Assembly: GCF_004339575.1 (NCBI RefSeq)
Contig: NZ_SMFV01000004.1
Location: 124,001 to 188,000 of the forward strand
Reading direction: 5' to 3'
DNA from: Phorcysia thermohydrogeniphila
GTDB taxonomy: Bacteria; Aquificota; Aquificia; Desulfurobacteriales; Desulfurobacteriaceae
Length of the DNA stretch: 64,000 nt
Part shown: positions 26,864-35,431 of the stretch, one piece after another
Layout: each line of letters opens with the position of its first letter
Numbering within the stretch: the stretch's first letter is position 1
Made by a program: the position numbers and the translations under genes
The notes under the pieces: generated by a model
Told to the model about the DNA's origin: nothing
Seen by the model: the letters and a program-made list of their open reading frames with translations, nothing else
Databases searched by the model: none

Positions 26864-27996
26864 AAATCTCCCTTGAAGAAGTTTTAAAGGAAATTGAAGG
26901 CAACAAGTTTTTTAAGGTCATTGAAGAGGGAGGGCTCCTAAAAGTCTCCTACCGATTTAACGCCCCCTTTGTCTTTGATACTCCTCTTAAGAGGGAGCTC
27001 CGCGGTATAACCTTTAATAGACTTACGGGAGAGGTTGTCTCCCGCCCTTTCCACAAGTTCTTTAACCTTAACGAGATAGAAGAGTCAAAGGAGGAAAGGT
27101 TAAAGGGGAAAGAGTTCATCTTCAGGGAAAAACTTGACGGAACGATGGTTCACTTTGCCCTTTACAGGGGAGAGCTCCTTCCTTTAACCCAAAAGTCCTT
27201 CAAGAACGAGCAGACAGAAAGAGCAAAGGAGATAGTAGAGAAGGACGATAAGCTACGGCAATTTATTCTCTCCGCACTCAAAAAAGGGATAACTCCAATC
27301 TTTGAGCTACTAAGTCCAGACTTTCAGATAGTCGTTCCCGTTTCAGAAGAAAAGCTCTACCTTACAGAGCTCCGGCAAAACAACAACGGAAAGTACCTCC
27401 TTGAAAGGTACGAAAGGGAAATCTCAGAGCTCGGCATTCCCCTGCCGAAAAAAAGGGTTTTAACCTTAGAGGGAGCTCTAAAGGAGCTTGAAGGAACAGA
27501 AAACATAGAAGGCTTCGTCCTTAAAGACTTTTCTAAGGAAGAACCTTTTCCCCTCTTTGTAAAACTAAAGTCACCCTGGTATCACGAAAGACACTACATC
27601 TTCACTTACCTTCACAACATCCCAGACCACAAGCTATTTAAGCTGTTCCTTGACGGAAAGGCCGATGAGTTCTTCTCAAAGCTAACAAACAAAAAGCTCA
27701 AAAGAAACAGGATGGGAAAGCTTAAAAAACTTGTAGACCTTTACATTGAACTAACCGAAACTGCGAAGGAGCTCTCCCCTCTCTACGGAAAGAAGAATTT
27801 TGAAAGAAGGGTCTCTAAGGAAACAGAAAGGATTAAGTCAACTTTCTCAAGGGACTTTAAAAAGCTTCAGCTCAGCCCTTCATTCCTTAGGGAATCTGCA
27901 CGGGTAGCCTCAAAGGGAGGGAAGTTTGAGAAGTTTATCGGTATGAAACTCTACTCCCTACTTAAAGAGAAGGAAATTGAACTTAAGCAAGATTAA
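26860..27996 (+). CDS. T4 Rnl1-type ATP-dependent RNA ligase
   Basis: Joins RNA 5'-phosphate and 3'-hydroxyl ends through ligase-AMP and RNA-adenylate intermediates. All nucleotidyltransferase motifs are visible: an upstream RGITFNRLTGEVVSRP then FHKFFNLNE, exactly the T4 Rnl1 signature; motif I KLDGT with the adenylated lysine K91; motif III IFELLSP (about 147-153); motif IV ENIEGFVLKD with E217; motif V KLKSPWY with K235 and K237. The order and spacing follow phage T4 RnlA rather than the Rnl3/Pab1020 family of thermophiles. The C-terminal 130 residues are basic and helical and differ from the T4 tRNA-specific domain as far as I can recall. It is ATGA-coupled to hisA; no polynucleotide kinase partner is nearby. 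Substrate unknown. Confidence 0.85.
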   Translation: MKISLEEVLKEIEGNKFFKVIEEGGLLKVSYRFNAPFVFDTPLKRELRGITFNRLTGEVVSRPFHKFFNLNEIEESKEERLKGKEFIFREKLDGTMVHFALYRGELLPLTQKSFKNEQTERAKEIVEKDDKLRQFILSALKKGITPIFELLSPDFQIVVPVSEEKLYLTELRQNNNGKYLLERYEREISELGIPLPKKRVLTLEGALKELEGTENIEGFVLKDFSKEEPFPLFVKLKSPWYHERHYIFTYLHNIPDHKLFKLFLDGKADEFFSKLTNKKLKRNRMGKLKKLVDLYIELTETAKELSPLYGKKNFERRVSKETERIKSTFSRDFKKLQLSPSFLRESARVASKGGKFEKFIGMKLYSLLKEKEIELKQD

Positions 27997-27999
27997 AAA

Positions 28000-28028
28000 T
28001 TGAAAATCATTCTTACTAAGCATAAAAT
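28000..28028 (+). promoter_or_regulatory. Promoter of the thi4-thiC operon
   Basis: TTGAAA (28000-28005) and TAAAAT (28023-28028) are separated by exactly 17 bases, directly after the RNA ligase stop. The predicted transcription start near 28035 falls at the 5' edge of the TPP riboswitch, which supports both calls. Confidence 0.75.
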
Positions 28029-28036
28029 TAGATAAT

Positions 28037-28126
28037 GCCGCAGGGGTGGAGCGTGAGCTCCTGAGACTCCCCTTACGGGGAGAACCCTTTGAACCTGATC
28101 CGGGTAATACCGGCGTAGGGAGCGGC
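28037..28126 (+). ncRNA. TPP (THI-element) riboswitch
   Basis: Senses thiamine pyrophosphate in the thi4-thiC leader. P1 is GCCGC (28037-28041) with GCGGC (28122-28126). The conserved CTGAGA is at 28061-28066, a variable hairpin CTCCCC-TTAC-GGGGAG follows, and the pyrophosphate-sensor arm ACCTGATCCGGGTAATACC is at 28093-28111 with GCGTAGGGA after it. This matches the THI consensus closely. No terminator hairpin is seen downstream. Instead two CCTCC tracts (28154-28158, 28161-28165) can pair with the ribosome binding site AGGAGG (28189-28194), so translational control is the likelier mode. Confidence 0.95.
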
Positions 28127-28153
28127 GTGGAAGAATTCCTTACTCTTCCCGTC

Positions 28154-28194
28154 CCTCCAGCCTCCCCCCCACGGCAAATCCAAAACACAGGAGG
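28154..28194 (+). promoter_or_regulatory. Anti-Shine-Dalgarno expression platform of the riboswitch
   Basis: CCCTCCAGCCTCC (28153-28165) is complementary to the AGGAGG ribosome binding site of thi4 at 28189-28194, six bases before the ATG. The pairing would block initiation when the aptamer is ligand-bound. This is inferred from complementarity only. Confidence 0.5.
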
Positions 28195-28200
28195 AAAAGC

Positions 28201-29007
28201 ATGCAGAACCTAAACGAAGTCATCATCTCTCAGGCCATCATTGAGTCCTTCATGGAGAAGCTCAAGAACTCCTTAGAGGTGGATGTAGCCATCGTCGGTG
28301 GGGGACCTTCCGGCCTTGTAGCTGGCTACTACCTTGCGAGAGAAGGCTTTAAGGTGTCCATCTACGAAAGACACCTTGCCATCGGCGGCGGAATGTGGGC
28401 TGGAGGTATGCTCTTCAACGAGATAGTCGTTCAAGAAATGGGTAGAGAAGTCCTTGACGAGTTTGGAGTTCGTTACAGGGAGTTTCAGCCCGGATACTAC
28501 GTTGCAGACTCCGTTGAGGCAGTAACTACCATAGCCTCTAAGGCCGTAAAGGCAGGAGCTGTTATCTTCAATGGAGTAACTGCAGAGGACGTCGTTCTCA
28601 AAAAGGTGAACGACGAGTACAGAGTTTGCGGTCTCGTTATCAACTGGACTTCCGTTGAAAGGAGCAGACTGCCCGTAGACCCTCTCGTTATCACAGCCAA
28701 GTACGTTATTGACGCCACAGGACACGACGCTTCCGTCGTTTCAACGCTTCAAAAGAAGGCAGGTATAAAGCTTGCCACCGAAACAGGTTGCGTTATAGGA
28801 GAAAAGCCCCTCTGGGCTTCTGTAGGAGAGGAGGATACCGTTAAGAACACAAGAGAAGTATTCCCCGGTATTTTTGTTAGTGGAATGGCTGCAAACGCTA
28901 CCTGTGGAAGCCATAGAATGGGGCCTGTCTTTGGCGGAATGCTCGTTTCTGGAAAGAAAGCTGCTCAAGAAATAGCTGAAAAGCTCAAAGGAAATAAGGA
29001 GGAGTGA
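28201..29007 (+). CDS. thi4: Thi4-type thiazole synthase (sulfide-dependent)
   Basis: Forms the thiazole half of thiamine as ADP-thiazole from NAD, glycine and a sulfur source. The 268 residues contain the FAD/NAD-binding [16 protein letters not shown] (about 28-43), [12 protein letters not shown] (about 63-74), [10 protein letters not shown] and, near the C-terminus, FVSGMAA and [12 protein letters not shown]. In the stretch after TGHDA, where the yeast enzyme has its sacrificial cysteine, there is no Cys, so this is the catalytic type that uses free sulfide with iron, as in methanogens and relatives of this organism. It is riboswitch-controlled and overlaps thiC. Confidence 0.92.
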   Translation: MQNLNEVIISQAIIESFMEKLKNSLEVDVAIVGGGPSGLVAGYYLAREGFKVSIYERHLAIGGGMWAGGMLFNEIVVQEMGREVLDEFGVRYREFQPGYYVADSVEAVTTIASKAVKAGAVIFNGVTAEDVVLKKVNDEYRVCGLVINWTSVERSRLPVDPLVITAKYVIDATGHDASVVSTLQKKAGIKLATETGCVIGEKPLWASVGEEDTVKNTREVFPGIFVSGMAANATCGSHRMGPVFGGMLVSGKKAAQEIAEKLKGNKEE

Positions 29008-30308
29008 TGGCTACGCTCGTTGAACTTGCCAAAAAGGGTGTTGTAACGAAGGAGATGGAGCTCTGCGCTCAGTACGAGCGCAGAGCCGTTGACTATATAG
29101 TTCAGGGACTTATTGAAGGAACTATCGTCATACCGGCAAACATCTACCACAGGGAAAGAGAAAACTTCCAACCCAGAGCCATAGGTAAAGGACTTAAAAC
29201 GAAAGTTAACGCAAACATTGGAACGTCTGGAGACATTGAAAAGATAGACCTTGAGCTTGAAAAGCTAAGGGTAGCTGTAAAGTACGGCGCTGACGCGGTA
29301 ATGGACCTCTCAACTGGTAAACACATAGACGAAACGAGGAAGGTAATCGTAGAGAACTCCCCTGTAATGGTGGGAACTGTCCCCATATATCAGGCCGCAA
29401 AGGAAGCCGCTGAAAAGTACGGCTTTATCGGCAAGATGACCGTAGACGATATCTTCAACGTCATTGAAAAGCACTGTCAGGACGGCGTTGACTTCATAAC
29501 GGTTCACTGTGGAGTCACCCTCTCTGCCCTTGAGAGGCTCCAGAAAGAGGGGAGGCTCATGAACATAGTCTCCCGCGGTGGAGCTCTCATGGCAGAGTGG
29601 ATGGTCTACAACGAAAAAGAAAATCCCCTCTACGAGCACTACGACAGACTCCTTGAGATAGCCAAGAAGTACGACGTTACCCTCTCCCTCGGCGACGGCA
29701 TGAGGCCGGGGTGTATAGCAGACGCAACTGACAGGTGTCAGATTGAAGAGCTCATAACCCTTGGAGAGCTCGTTGACAGGGCGAGAGAAGCCGACGTTCA
29801 GGCTATGGTTGAAGGTCCCGGCCACGTTCCCCTTGACCAGATTGAGGCAAACATACTGCTCCAGAAGAGGCTCTGCCACGGAGCTCCCTTCTACGTCCTC
29901 GGTCCCCTCGTTACTGACATCGCTCCCGGTTACGACCACATAGTTAGCGCCATAGGAGGAGCCATCGCTGCTAAGGCCGGCGCAGACTTCCTCTGCTACG
30001 TTACTCCAGCAGAACACTTAGCCCTGCCCGACGTTGAGGACGTAAAACAGGGGGTAATTGCCGCAAGAATTGCAGGCCATGCAGCAGACATTGTAAAGGG
30101 CATTCCGGGAGCTCTTGAGTGGGACATTGAAATGGCAAAGGCAAGGGAAGCCCTTGACTGGGAAAGACAGTTTGAGCTTGCAATAGACCCTGAAACTGCT
30201 AGGAAGTACAGGGAAGAAAGGCGTCCACAGGAAGACGAAAAAACCTGTACTATGTGTGGTAGCCTCTGCTCAATTAAAAGAGTTGAGGAATACCTAAAAA
30301 GGAAATAA
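29007..30308 (+). CDS. thiC: Phosphomethylpyrimidine synthase ThiC
   Basis: Radical SAM enzyme that rearranges aminoimidazole ribotide into the pyrimidine half of thiamine. The 433 residues hold the ThiC barrel ([42 protein letters not shown]) and the C-terminal cluster motif CTMCGSLC (CxxC plus C). The length is of the short bacterial form. The start is ATG 29007, overlapping the thi4 stop as TGATG with AAGGAGG just ahead; a GTG at 29004 sits too close to that site. Together with Thi4 it supplies both halves of thiamine under one riboswitch. Confidence 0.97.
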   Translation: MATLVELAKKGVVTKEMELCAQYERRAVDYIVQGLIEGTIVIPANIYHRERENFQPRAIGKGLKTKVNANIGTSGDIEKIDLELEKLRVAVKYGADAVMDLSTGKHIDETRKVIVENSPVMVGTVPIYQAAKEAAEKYGFIGKMTVDDIFNVIEKHCQDGVDFITVHCGVTLSALERLQKEGRLMNIVSRGGALMAEWMVYNEKENPLYEHYDRLLEIAKKYDVTLSLGDGMRPGCIADATDRCQIEELITLGELVDRAREADVQAMVEGPGHVPLDQIEANILLQKRLCHGAPFYVLGPLVTDIAPGYDHIVSAIGGAIAAKAGADFLCYVTPAEHLALPDVEDVKQGVIAARIAGHAADIVKGIPGALEWDIEMAKAREALDWERQFELAIDPETARKYREERRPQEDEKTCTMCGSLCSIKRVEEYLKRK

Positions 30309-30310
30309 AT

Positions 30311-30342
30311 TTAGTGGGGGGTGTCCTTCCCCCTAATTTTTT
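30311..30342 (+). terminator. Intrinsic terminator of thi4-thiC
   Basis: TTAG and four G pair with CCCC and CTAA (one bulged T), followed by TTTTTT (30337-30342). It lies directly after thiC and separates it from the EAL gene. Confidence 0.85.
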
Positions 30343-30356
30343 AGGAGAATGTTTTT

Positions 30357-32300
30357 ATGGTAATGGACAGTTACTCTAACCTGTTTGAGTTATTTTGCAC
30401 AGAATACCTAAACGAACTACCGGCAGGTATTAGAGAAAAACTTGGAATAGAAAATGTAGAAAGCTTCTGTAAAAGGGCAAGACCAGAATTTGAAAGGCTA
30501 CTCCAGACATTCCAGAACGACAGAAAAACCTTTGAAGAACTGGTAATTTTGTTAGGAAAAAAGCTCTATAAAAGCAACCTGAGCATAGCTTTTGTAATTG
30601 ACGCAATAAACACCATAACTTTTAAGGTTCTTAACTTCATAAACACTGAGTACTTGCCCAACGAACTTTCCGACGAATTCTTAAACTTCCTTAAAGACTT
30701 CCCAAATCTAATAGCTCTGGGCTACACAGAAGAATCCCTTCCAGAGAAGAAGAACCTAATGCTACTCAAACATGGAAAAAGGGAACAGGACAAGGTTATA
30801 AACCACTACAGAACAATAGAGGAAATCATAAGTGGAAACAAGAAAGGCGTTCCCAGTGAAAAGGATTGTCCCTTTGCCAGTTACCTTGAAAGGCTTGATT
30901 TTCAGATTGTCTGCCGGAAACTGGGAAGCTGTAAAGAAGCCAAAAGAATTCACCGTCTTGTCCACATCTACCTTGAGCTGTTTAAGAACTACTTCTCAGA
31001 GAAAAAATTCTTAGCCGCTTACCTTGTACTCGTTACGATTTACTTTTTCCTTGAAAAATTAGCCGAGTTTGTATCAAGCGTAAATACATCAAAGAGAAAC
31101 ATATCCTTAGAAGATATCGTTGACTACTTGGTTAATGAAATAAAAAGCGAAGCTACTCTCCTAGTGATAGACCCTTCAGAAATCTCCTTCGTCAATAAGG
31201 TCTTTGGCTTCTCTGCAGGGGACGCAATATTTGAGTTCCTCACAGAGAAGCTATCAAAGCTCGTGGGCGACGATAAAAGCCACGGCATCATCAAGTGCTC
31301 CTACGGAGCTGTATGTGTCCTATCTAAGGGTAACAACATCAAGTACAAAAGCATATTCCAGACTCTCAAAAAAGAGATAAAAGAGCGCTTTAAGTCCTAC
31401 CCCGTAAACATTGATATAACGGGCTTTCTCCTTAAGTTTCCAAAAGAGATTAACGCCAAGGAAGAGGACATCTTAAACACGGTTAGGTACGCCATAAGGG
31501 AAAGTAAAAGGACTCCCTCCCGCCTACTCATCCTTGACCTGAAGGACCTGTCAAAATCCCGGAAGCTTCAGCTATTCAAGAACATAAACGAGGATCTAAC
31601 AGAAAAGTTCCGCTCCGGCAACCTTAAGTTAGCACTACAGGGAATTTACGACCTAAAGGCAGGAAAGATTTCCCACTACGAGGTTCTCTTCAGGCTAACA
31701 GATGATAGCGGGAAAGTAGTCCCTGCCTACGAGTTTATAGACTTGATATACGAGCTAAGGCTCATACACCTACTTGACCTTGCCGTCCTAAGGAAGATAG
31801 CAGAGAACCTTGAAGTATTCAACGGAAAGAAGTTGTTCATAAACTTAAGCCCAAGAACCTTTAAAGTTCCATCTGCCCTTGAGGAAGTTAAAGAGATAAC
31901 GAAGAACCTAAAGGAGAAAGGTCTTCAGTTCGGCTTTGAGATTACAGAGCAGGCGTCCATAGAGGACTACGACGCCCTTGTTGACTTTATAAGAGAGGTA
32001 GAAGTTCCCATTTCAATTGACGATTTTGGAACTGGCTACTCCTCATTTTCACAGTTCGTAAATCTGGTTGAGGCCGTTCCTGTTGAGTTTTTAAAGATTG
32101 ATGGAAGCTACACAAAGAAGCTCTTAGAGTCACCTCAGGCGAAGAACGTCGTTAAGACAATAAACAGTATGGCCCACTCCCTCAACTTAAAGACAGTGGC
32201 AGAGTTTGTTGAAAATGAGGACATAGTTAAGGAACTAAAGAAACTGTCGGTAGACTATGCTCAAGGCTACTTCTTCTCAAAGCCAGAAATAGTTGTTTAA
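30357..32300 (+). CDS. CZB-like/degenerate GGDEF/EAL cyclic-di-GMP phosphodiesterase
   Basis: A 647-residue soluble signalling protein. Residues 1-140 form an unknown helical region. Residues about 145-240 look like a zinc-binding CZB four-helix domain: H150, C171 in CPFASYL, H199 and H203 (H-x3-H), with C-to-H and H-to-H spacing as in Escherichia coli DgcZ. Residues about 262-400 are a GGDEF fold with the active loop replaced by SYGAV, hence no cyclase activity. Residues about 420-647 are an EAL domain with catalytic residues kept: EVL at 442-444, NLSP 496-499, FEITE 527-531, DDFGTG 555-560, LKID 579-582, AEFVE 615-619 and QGYFF. It probably hydrolyses cyclic di-GMP in response to zinc or a zinc-linked redox cue. 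AGGAG lies 9 bases before the ATG. Confidence 0.82.
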   Translation: MVMDSYSNLFELFCTEYLNELPAGIREKLGIENVESFCKRARPEFERLLQTFQNDRKTFEELVILLGKKLYKSNLSIAFVIDAINTITFKVLNFINTEYLPNELSDEFLNFLKDFPNLIALGYTEESLPEKKNLMLLKHGKREQDKVINHYRTIEEIISGNKKGVPSEKDCPFASYLERLDFQIVCRKLGSCKEAKRIHRLVHIYLELFKNYFSEKKFLAAYLVLVTIYFFLEKLAEFVSSVNTSKRNISLEDIVDYLVNEIKSEATLLVIDPSEISFVNKVFGFSAGDAIFEFLTEKLSKLVGDDKSHGIIKCSYGAVCVLSKGNNIKYKSIFQTLKKEIKERFKSYPVNIDITGFLLKFPKEINAKEEDILNTVRYAIRESKRTPSRLLILDLKDLSKSRKLQLFKNINEDLTEKFRSGNLKLALQGIYDLKAGKISHYEVLFRLTDDSGKVVPAYEFIDLIYELRLIHLLDLAVLRKIAENLEVFNGKKLFINLSPRTFKVPSALEEVKEITKNLKEKGLQFGFEITEQASIEDYDALVDFIREVEVPISIDDFGTGYSSFSQFVNLVEAVPVEFLKIDGSYTKKLLESPQAKNVVKTINSMAHSLNLKTVAEFVENEDIVKELKKLSVDYAQGYFFSKPEIVV

Positions 32301-32320
32301 CGAAAAAGCGGAAAAACCGC
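32301..32320 (-). terminator. Weak minus-strand terminator after the winged-helix gene
   Basis: On the minus strand GCGG-TTTTT-CCGC is followed by TTTTT. The stem is only 4 bp, so strength is doubtful, but the position between convergent genes is right. Confidence 0.4.
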
Positions 32321-32325
32321 CCAAG

Positions 32326-32508
32326 TCACTCCTTGATAGCGTAGTAACATCTCTTGGGGCTGTAAACTTTCCCCTCTTCTTTAAGCTTCTTTATAATCTT
32401 TGAAACTTCTTTGCTCTCAAGTCCGGTCATTTTTGCTATTTCTCCCGGCCTGACGGGCTTTTCGGCCTTCTTCATAGCTTCAAGAACTAACTGCTCCTTG
32501 TTCTCCAT
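32326..32508 (-). CDS. Small winged-helix DNA-binding protein
   Basis: A 60-residue protein that is a bare winged helix-turn-helix: helix 1 (EQLVLEAMKKA), PVRPGEIAKMTGL as the first part of the motif, ESKEVSKIIKKLKEEG as the recognition helix, then a two-strand wing (KVYSPKRCYYAIKE). This pattern is shared by many archaeal-type and MarR/ArsR-like regulators. The ATG at 32508 has AAGGGGG upstream; an in-frame GTG at 32514 is less likely. It follows the polyprenyl synthase gene closely and has no ligand domain. Targets unknown. Confidence 0.7.
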   Translation of the reverse strand: MENKEQLVLEAMKKAEKPVRPGEIAKMTGLESKEVSKIIKKLKEEGKVYSPKRCYYAIKE

Positions 32509-32526
32509 AACCACCCCCTTCTTAGC

Positions 32527-33501
32527 TTAGTAGGTTCTTTCTACTATAAAATCTGCTATTTCGTTTAAAGCTCTCCTGTAAGGAGAGTCAGGGAAGATTG
32601 AAAGGAGCTCCTTCGCCCTTCTAACGTAGTCCCTCGCAAGGTTAAAGGTCTCTCTATCTCCACCTTTCTCAAGGACAAACTGCCTCACTCTTTCTATATC
32701 CTCTCTTGAGGGCTCTACCGAAGAAAGAATCTCGGCTATCTCCTCCCTTTCTTTCTCTGAAGCCTTCTTAAGGGCAGATATTAGAGGATAGGTTACTTTA
32801 CCCTCCCTTATGTCGTTTCCGGCAGGCTTGCCGATTGTCTCTTCCTCAGAGATGTAGTCAAAGGCGTCGTCAACGAGCTGGAAGGCGTAGCCGATGAGTT
32901 TTCCGTAGTCCCTTAGAGCTCTCCTCTCTTCCTCAGAGGCATTACCGATTAGAGCTCCAACCTCACAGCAGGTTGAAAGGAGGGAAGCCGTTTTGCGGTA
33001 GATTATGTCAAAGTACTCCTCTTCTGTAAGGTTTACGTCGCCGATTTTCTCAAGCTGGAGGAGCTCCCCTTCTGCCATATCCTGAACAGTCTGGGCTGAA
33101 ACCTTTAAAACTTCTTCCCCGCCGTAAACGGCCAGAACGTAGATGGCCTTTGCAAACATGTAGTCGCCCACTAAAACGGCAACGTCGTTTCCAAAGACGG
33201 TGTTCGCAGAAGGTCTACCTCTCCTGAGTTTTGCCCCATCAACAATGTCGTCATGAAGGAGAGTTGCCGTGTGCATGTACTCCATAACGGTTGCAACGGG
33301 GATAAGCCTGTCAAGGGGAGCGTCAACGAGCTTTCCGGCGATTATCGTAAGTCCCGGCCTTACCCTCTTTCCACCACTATCAAGGATGTAACCGCCGGCT
33401 CTAAGGACGAGCTCCACTTTTGAGTCAAGGAGCTCCCTTGAAAACTCCTCTGCCTTTAAGAGCTCTTCTCTAATAACCTCAAAAGGTTTAAATATCTTCA
33501 C
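32527..33501 (-). CDS. Polyprenyl diphosphate synthase
   Basis: Trans-type prenyltransferase adding isopentenyl diphosphate units. Both aspartate-rich motifs are present: LLHDDIVDGAKLRRGRPS (first) and LVDDAFDYISEE (second), with GGKRVRPG near the start. The residues before the first motif (YMHTATLLHDD) are small, which fits long products such as the menaquinone side chain (octaprenyl or heptaprenyl). That suits mqnC elsewhere in the window, but chain length is inferred. 324 residues. It lies between pyrE and the winged-helix gene. Confidence 0.9.
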   Translation of the reverse strand: MKIFKPFEVIREELLKAEEFSRELLDSKVELVLRAGGYILDSGGKRVRPGLTIIAGKLVDAPLDRLIPVATVMEYMHTATLLHDDIVDGAKLRRGRPSANTVFGNDVAVLVGDYMFAKAIYVLAVYGGEEVLKVSAQTVQDMAEGELLQLEKIGDVNLTEEEYFDIIYRKTASLLSTCCEVGALIGNASEEERRALRDYGKLIGYAFQLVDDAFDYISEEETIGKPAGNDIREGKVTYPLISALKKASEKEREEIAEILSSVEPSREDIERVRQFVLEKGGDRETFNLARDYVRRAKELLSIFPDSPYRRALNEIADFIVERTY

Positions 33502-33510
33502 CTTATCACC

Positions 33511-34104
33511 TTACTTAAGTGGAATGTTCCTGCTACCCGGCTTAACAAGAGGTATTTTACCCTCTTTGCAAAGTGGACAGGAGTCTGGCTCGTAAACCGG
33601 AACTTCAAGCCTCCACAAGGTCACAAAAGGAACGCCAAAGTTAACCTTTCCACCACTTCTATCAACCAAACTACCGACGGCAACAACTTCTCCACCGTGC
33701 TGTTTCACAACTTCAATCGTTTCACGGGTAGACTTTCCGGTAGTTACAACGTCCTCAACGACAACAGCTCTCTCTCCCTCTTTTATCTCAAAGCCTCTCC
33801 TTAAGGTGAGCTTCCCGTCAACCCTCTCTACAAAGATGCCCCTTACTTTCAAGTGTCTTGAGGTTTCGTAGGATACGATAACCCCTCCAAGGGCTGGAGC
33901 TATAACAAGGTCGTACTCAACGCCGAGCTCGTTTATCCTCCTTGCAAGCTCCCTGCAGAGCTCTTCAGCGTACTCTGGATACTGAAGAACCTTCGCACAC
34001 TGAAGGTAGTAGGGACTGTGAAGCCCACTTGAGAGTAAAAAGTGTCCCTCAAGAAACGCATCTGTTTTAAGGAATATTTCCTTTATTCTCTCCTCTGTAA
34101 GCAT
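33511..34104 (-). CDS. pyrE: Orotate phosphoribosyltransferase
   Basis: Converts orotate and PRPP to OMP in pyrimidine synthesis. The PRPP-binding motif is VVVEDVVTTGKST (about 113-125), and the N-terminal GHFLLSSGLHSPYYLQ is typical. The C-terminus carries a CPLC pair (PDSCPLCKEGKIPL), usual in this subclass. 197 residues. First gene of the pyrE-polyprenyl synthase-winged helix run. pyrD lies 400 bases away in a separate minus-strand unit. Confidence 0.95.
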   Translation of the reverse strand: MLTEERIKEIFLKTDAFLEGHFLLSSGLHSPYYLQCAKVLQYPEYAEELCRELARRINELGVEYDLVIAPALGGVIVSYETSRHLKVRGIFVERVDGKLTLRRGFEIKEGERAVVVEDVVTTGKSTRETIEVVKQHGGEVVAVGSLVDRSGGKVNFGVPFVTLWRLEVPVYEPDSCPLCKEGKIPLVKPGSRNIPLK

Positions 34105-34186
34105 TCTTAAGCCTCCAGCTTAAAGTTGGAGTAATTTTAGTTTTAAGCTTTTACTCTTTCAACCCATGAATAGCCATTGCTGTAAT

Positions 34187-34195
34187 TGTTATAAT
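34187..34195 (+). promoter_or_regulatory. Extended -10 promoter of the small secreted protein
   Basis: TGT followed by a perfect TATAAT (34190-34195) makes an extended -10 element. The predicted start near 34202 leaves a short leader with GGGAGG before the ATG at 34228. The -35 region is poor. Confidence 0.6.
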
Positions 34196-34227
34196 TGGTT
34201 CAAATCAACAAATGAAGGGAGGAAAAA

Positions 34228-34518
34228 ATGAGAACAGTGATGCTAATAATAGCTCTTCTACTCTCATTAACCATCCCTTCCTTTGCTCAAAATAACAGCA
34301 ACTCACAGAATTCATTGCCGAGCTTAATTTTTGATGGAAAGTTCAAAGGACCCTTCAGAGAAACCGTTATCGTAAGAATATACGACCCAACTTACGGAGT
34401 TGTGTGCTACTTATACATCCCTAATAATGTCTCTCTTAAAACATCCATTGACTCAAGCGGTATTCACACCTTTTTAACGAGTTTCGCAGGAAATATAAGC
34501 TGTGTGAAAATAAAGTAA
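34228..34518 (+). CDS. Small secreted protein of unknown function
   Basis: A 96-residue protein with a clear signal peptide (about 1-20, ending SFA before QNN), an Asn/Ser-rich stretch (NNSNSQNS) and a short beta-rich body with two cysteines (in VVCYLYI and ISCVKI) that could form one disulfide. I do not recognise the family. It has its own extended -10 promoter and GGGAGG site and stands alone between two minus-strand operons, so independent regulation is likely. Confidence 0.7.
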   Translation: MRTVMLIIALLLSLTIPSFAQNNSNSQNSLPSLIFDGKFKGPFRETVIVRIYDPTYGVVCYLYIPNNVSLKTSIDSSGIHTFLTSFAGNISCVKIK

Positions 34519-34522
34519 GTTC

Positions 34523-35431
34523 TTATTCCTCCTTGAGGTCACCAACAAGTTCTGAAATATGGGAGTAGCCCATTTCTTTTAAGTATTTTTCAAGGCCGGA
34601 GACGATTTCTTCTACGGCCTTTGGGTTGTAGAAGTTTGCAGTGCCTACCTGAACTGCAGAAGCTCCGGCTAAGAAGAACTCAACGGCATCTTCCCAAGTG
34701 GATATTCCCCCGATACCTATAACGGGAATTTTTACGGCCTTTGCAACCTGATAGACCATCCTAACGGCCACAGGCTTTATTGCTGGGCCGGAAAGTCCCC
34801 CAAAGCGATTCTTAATTTTTGGTTTCCTCTTGTATATGTCTATCGCCATTCCAAGGAGGGTGTTTATCGCTGAAACGGCATCTGCACCGGCAGACTCAAC
34901 TGCTTTTGCTATTTCAGTAATGTCTGTTACGTTGGGAGAGAGCTTGACTATTACCGGCTTATCTGAGTTTTTCTTAACGGCCTCTGTAAGTTTCCCTGCC
35001 TCTACCGGGTCAACTCCAAAGGCAAGGCCACCCTTTTTAACGTTTGGACAGGAGATGTTGAGCTCTATGGCGTGAACGCCGGAAACTCCCTTTAGCTCCT
35101 TTGCAACGGCAACGTACTCTTCAACTGTAGAACCGTAAATGTTGGCTATAACCCTGCACTTGTAGTTTTGGAGCTCCGGCAGAACCTTCTCCACAAAGTA
35201 CTTCACCCCCGGATTTTGAAGGCCTATTGCATTTAACATTCCACAGGGGGTTTCCCATATCCTCGGGGGCTCGTTTCCTTCACGGGGCTCTATGGAAAGT
35301 CCCTTAACGCAGACAGCTCCAACCTTGTTAAGGTCAACGTAAGGGGCGTATTCAAGTCCAAAGCCAAAGGTTCCCGAGGCAGTCCAGACGGGATTTTCAA
35401 ACTTAACGCCAAAGAGCTCTACCTTCAGCAT
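34523..35431 (-). CDS. pyrD: Dihydroorotate dehydrogenase, catalytic subunit (class 1B type)
   Basis: Oxidises dihydroorotate to orotate, FMN-dependent. The TIM barrel has the catalytic cysteine in ELNISCPNVK (class 1 enzymes use Cys, class 2 Ser), SGTFGFGLEY near the start, IVKLSPNVTD, and the phosphate site VIGIGGIST and VQVGTAN. The Cys and length (302 residues) suggest class 1B, which needs a PyrK iron-sulfur/FAD partner, not seen in the window. The ATG at 35431 overlaps the rlmD stop (TGATG). Confidence 0.93.
   Translation of the reverse strand: MLKVELFGVKFENPVWTASGTFGFGLEYAPYVDLNKVGAVCVKGLSIEPREGNEPPRIWETPCGMLNAIGLQNPGVKYFVEKVLPELQNYKCRVIANIYGSTVEEYVAVAKELKGVSGVHAIELNISCPNVKKGGLAFGVDPVEAGKLTEAVKKNSDKPVIVKLSPNVTDITEIAKAVESAGADAVSAINTLLGMAIDIYKRKPKIKNRFGGLSGPAIKPVAVRMVYQVAKAVKIPVIGIGGISTWEDAVEFFLAGASAVQVGTANFYNPKAVEEIVSGLEKYLKEMGYSHISELVGDLKEE

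Noticed and set aside
29310-30017. 235-residue minus-strand frame inside thiC
   Set aside because: Antisense shadow of a conserved gene; no start signal and no recognisable domain.
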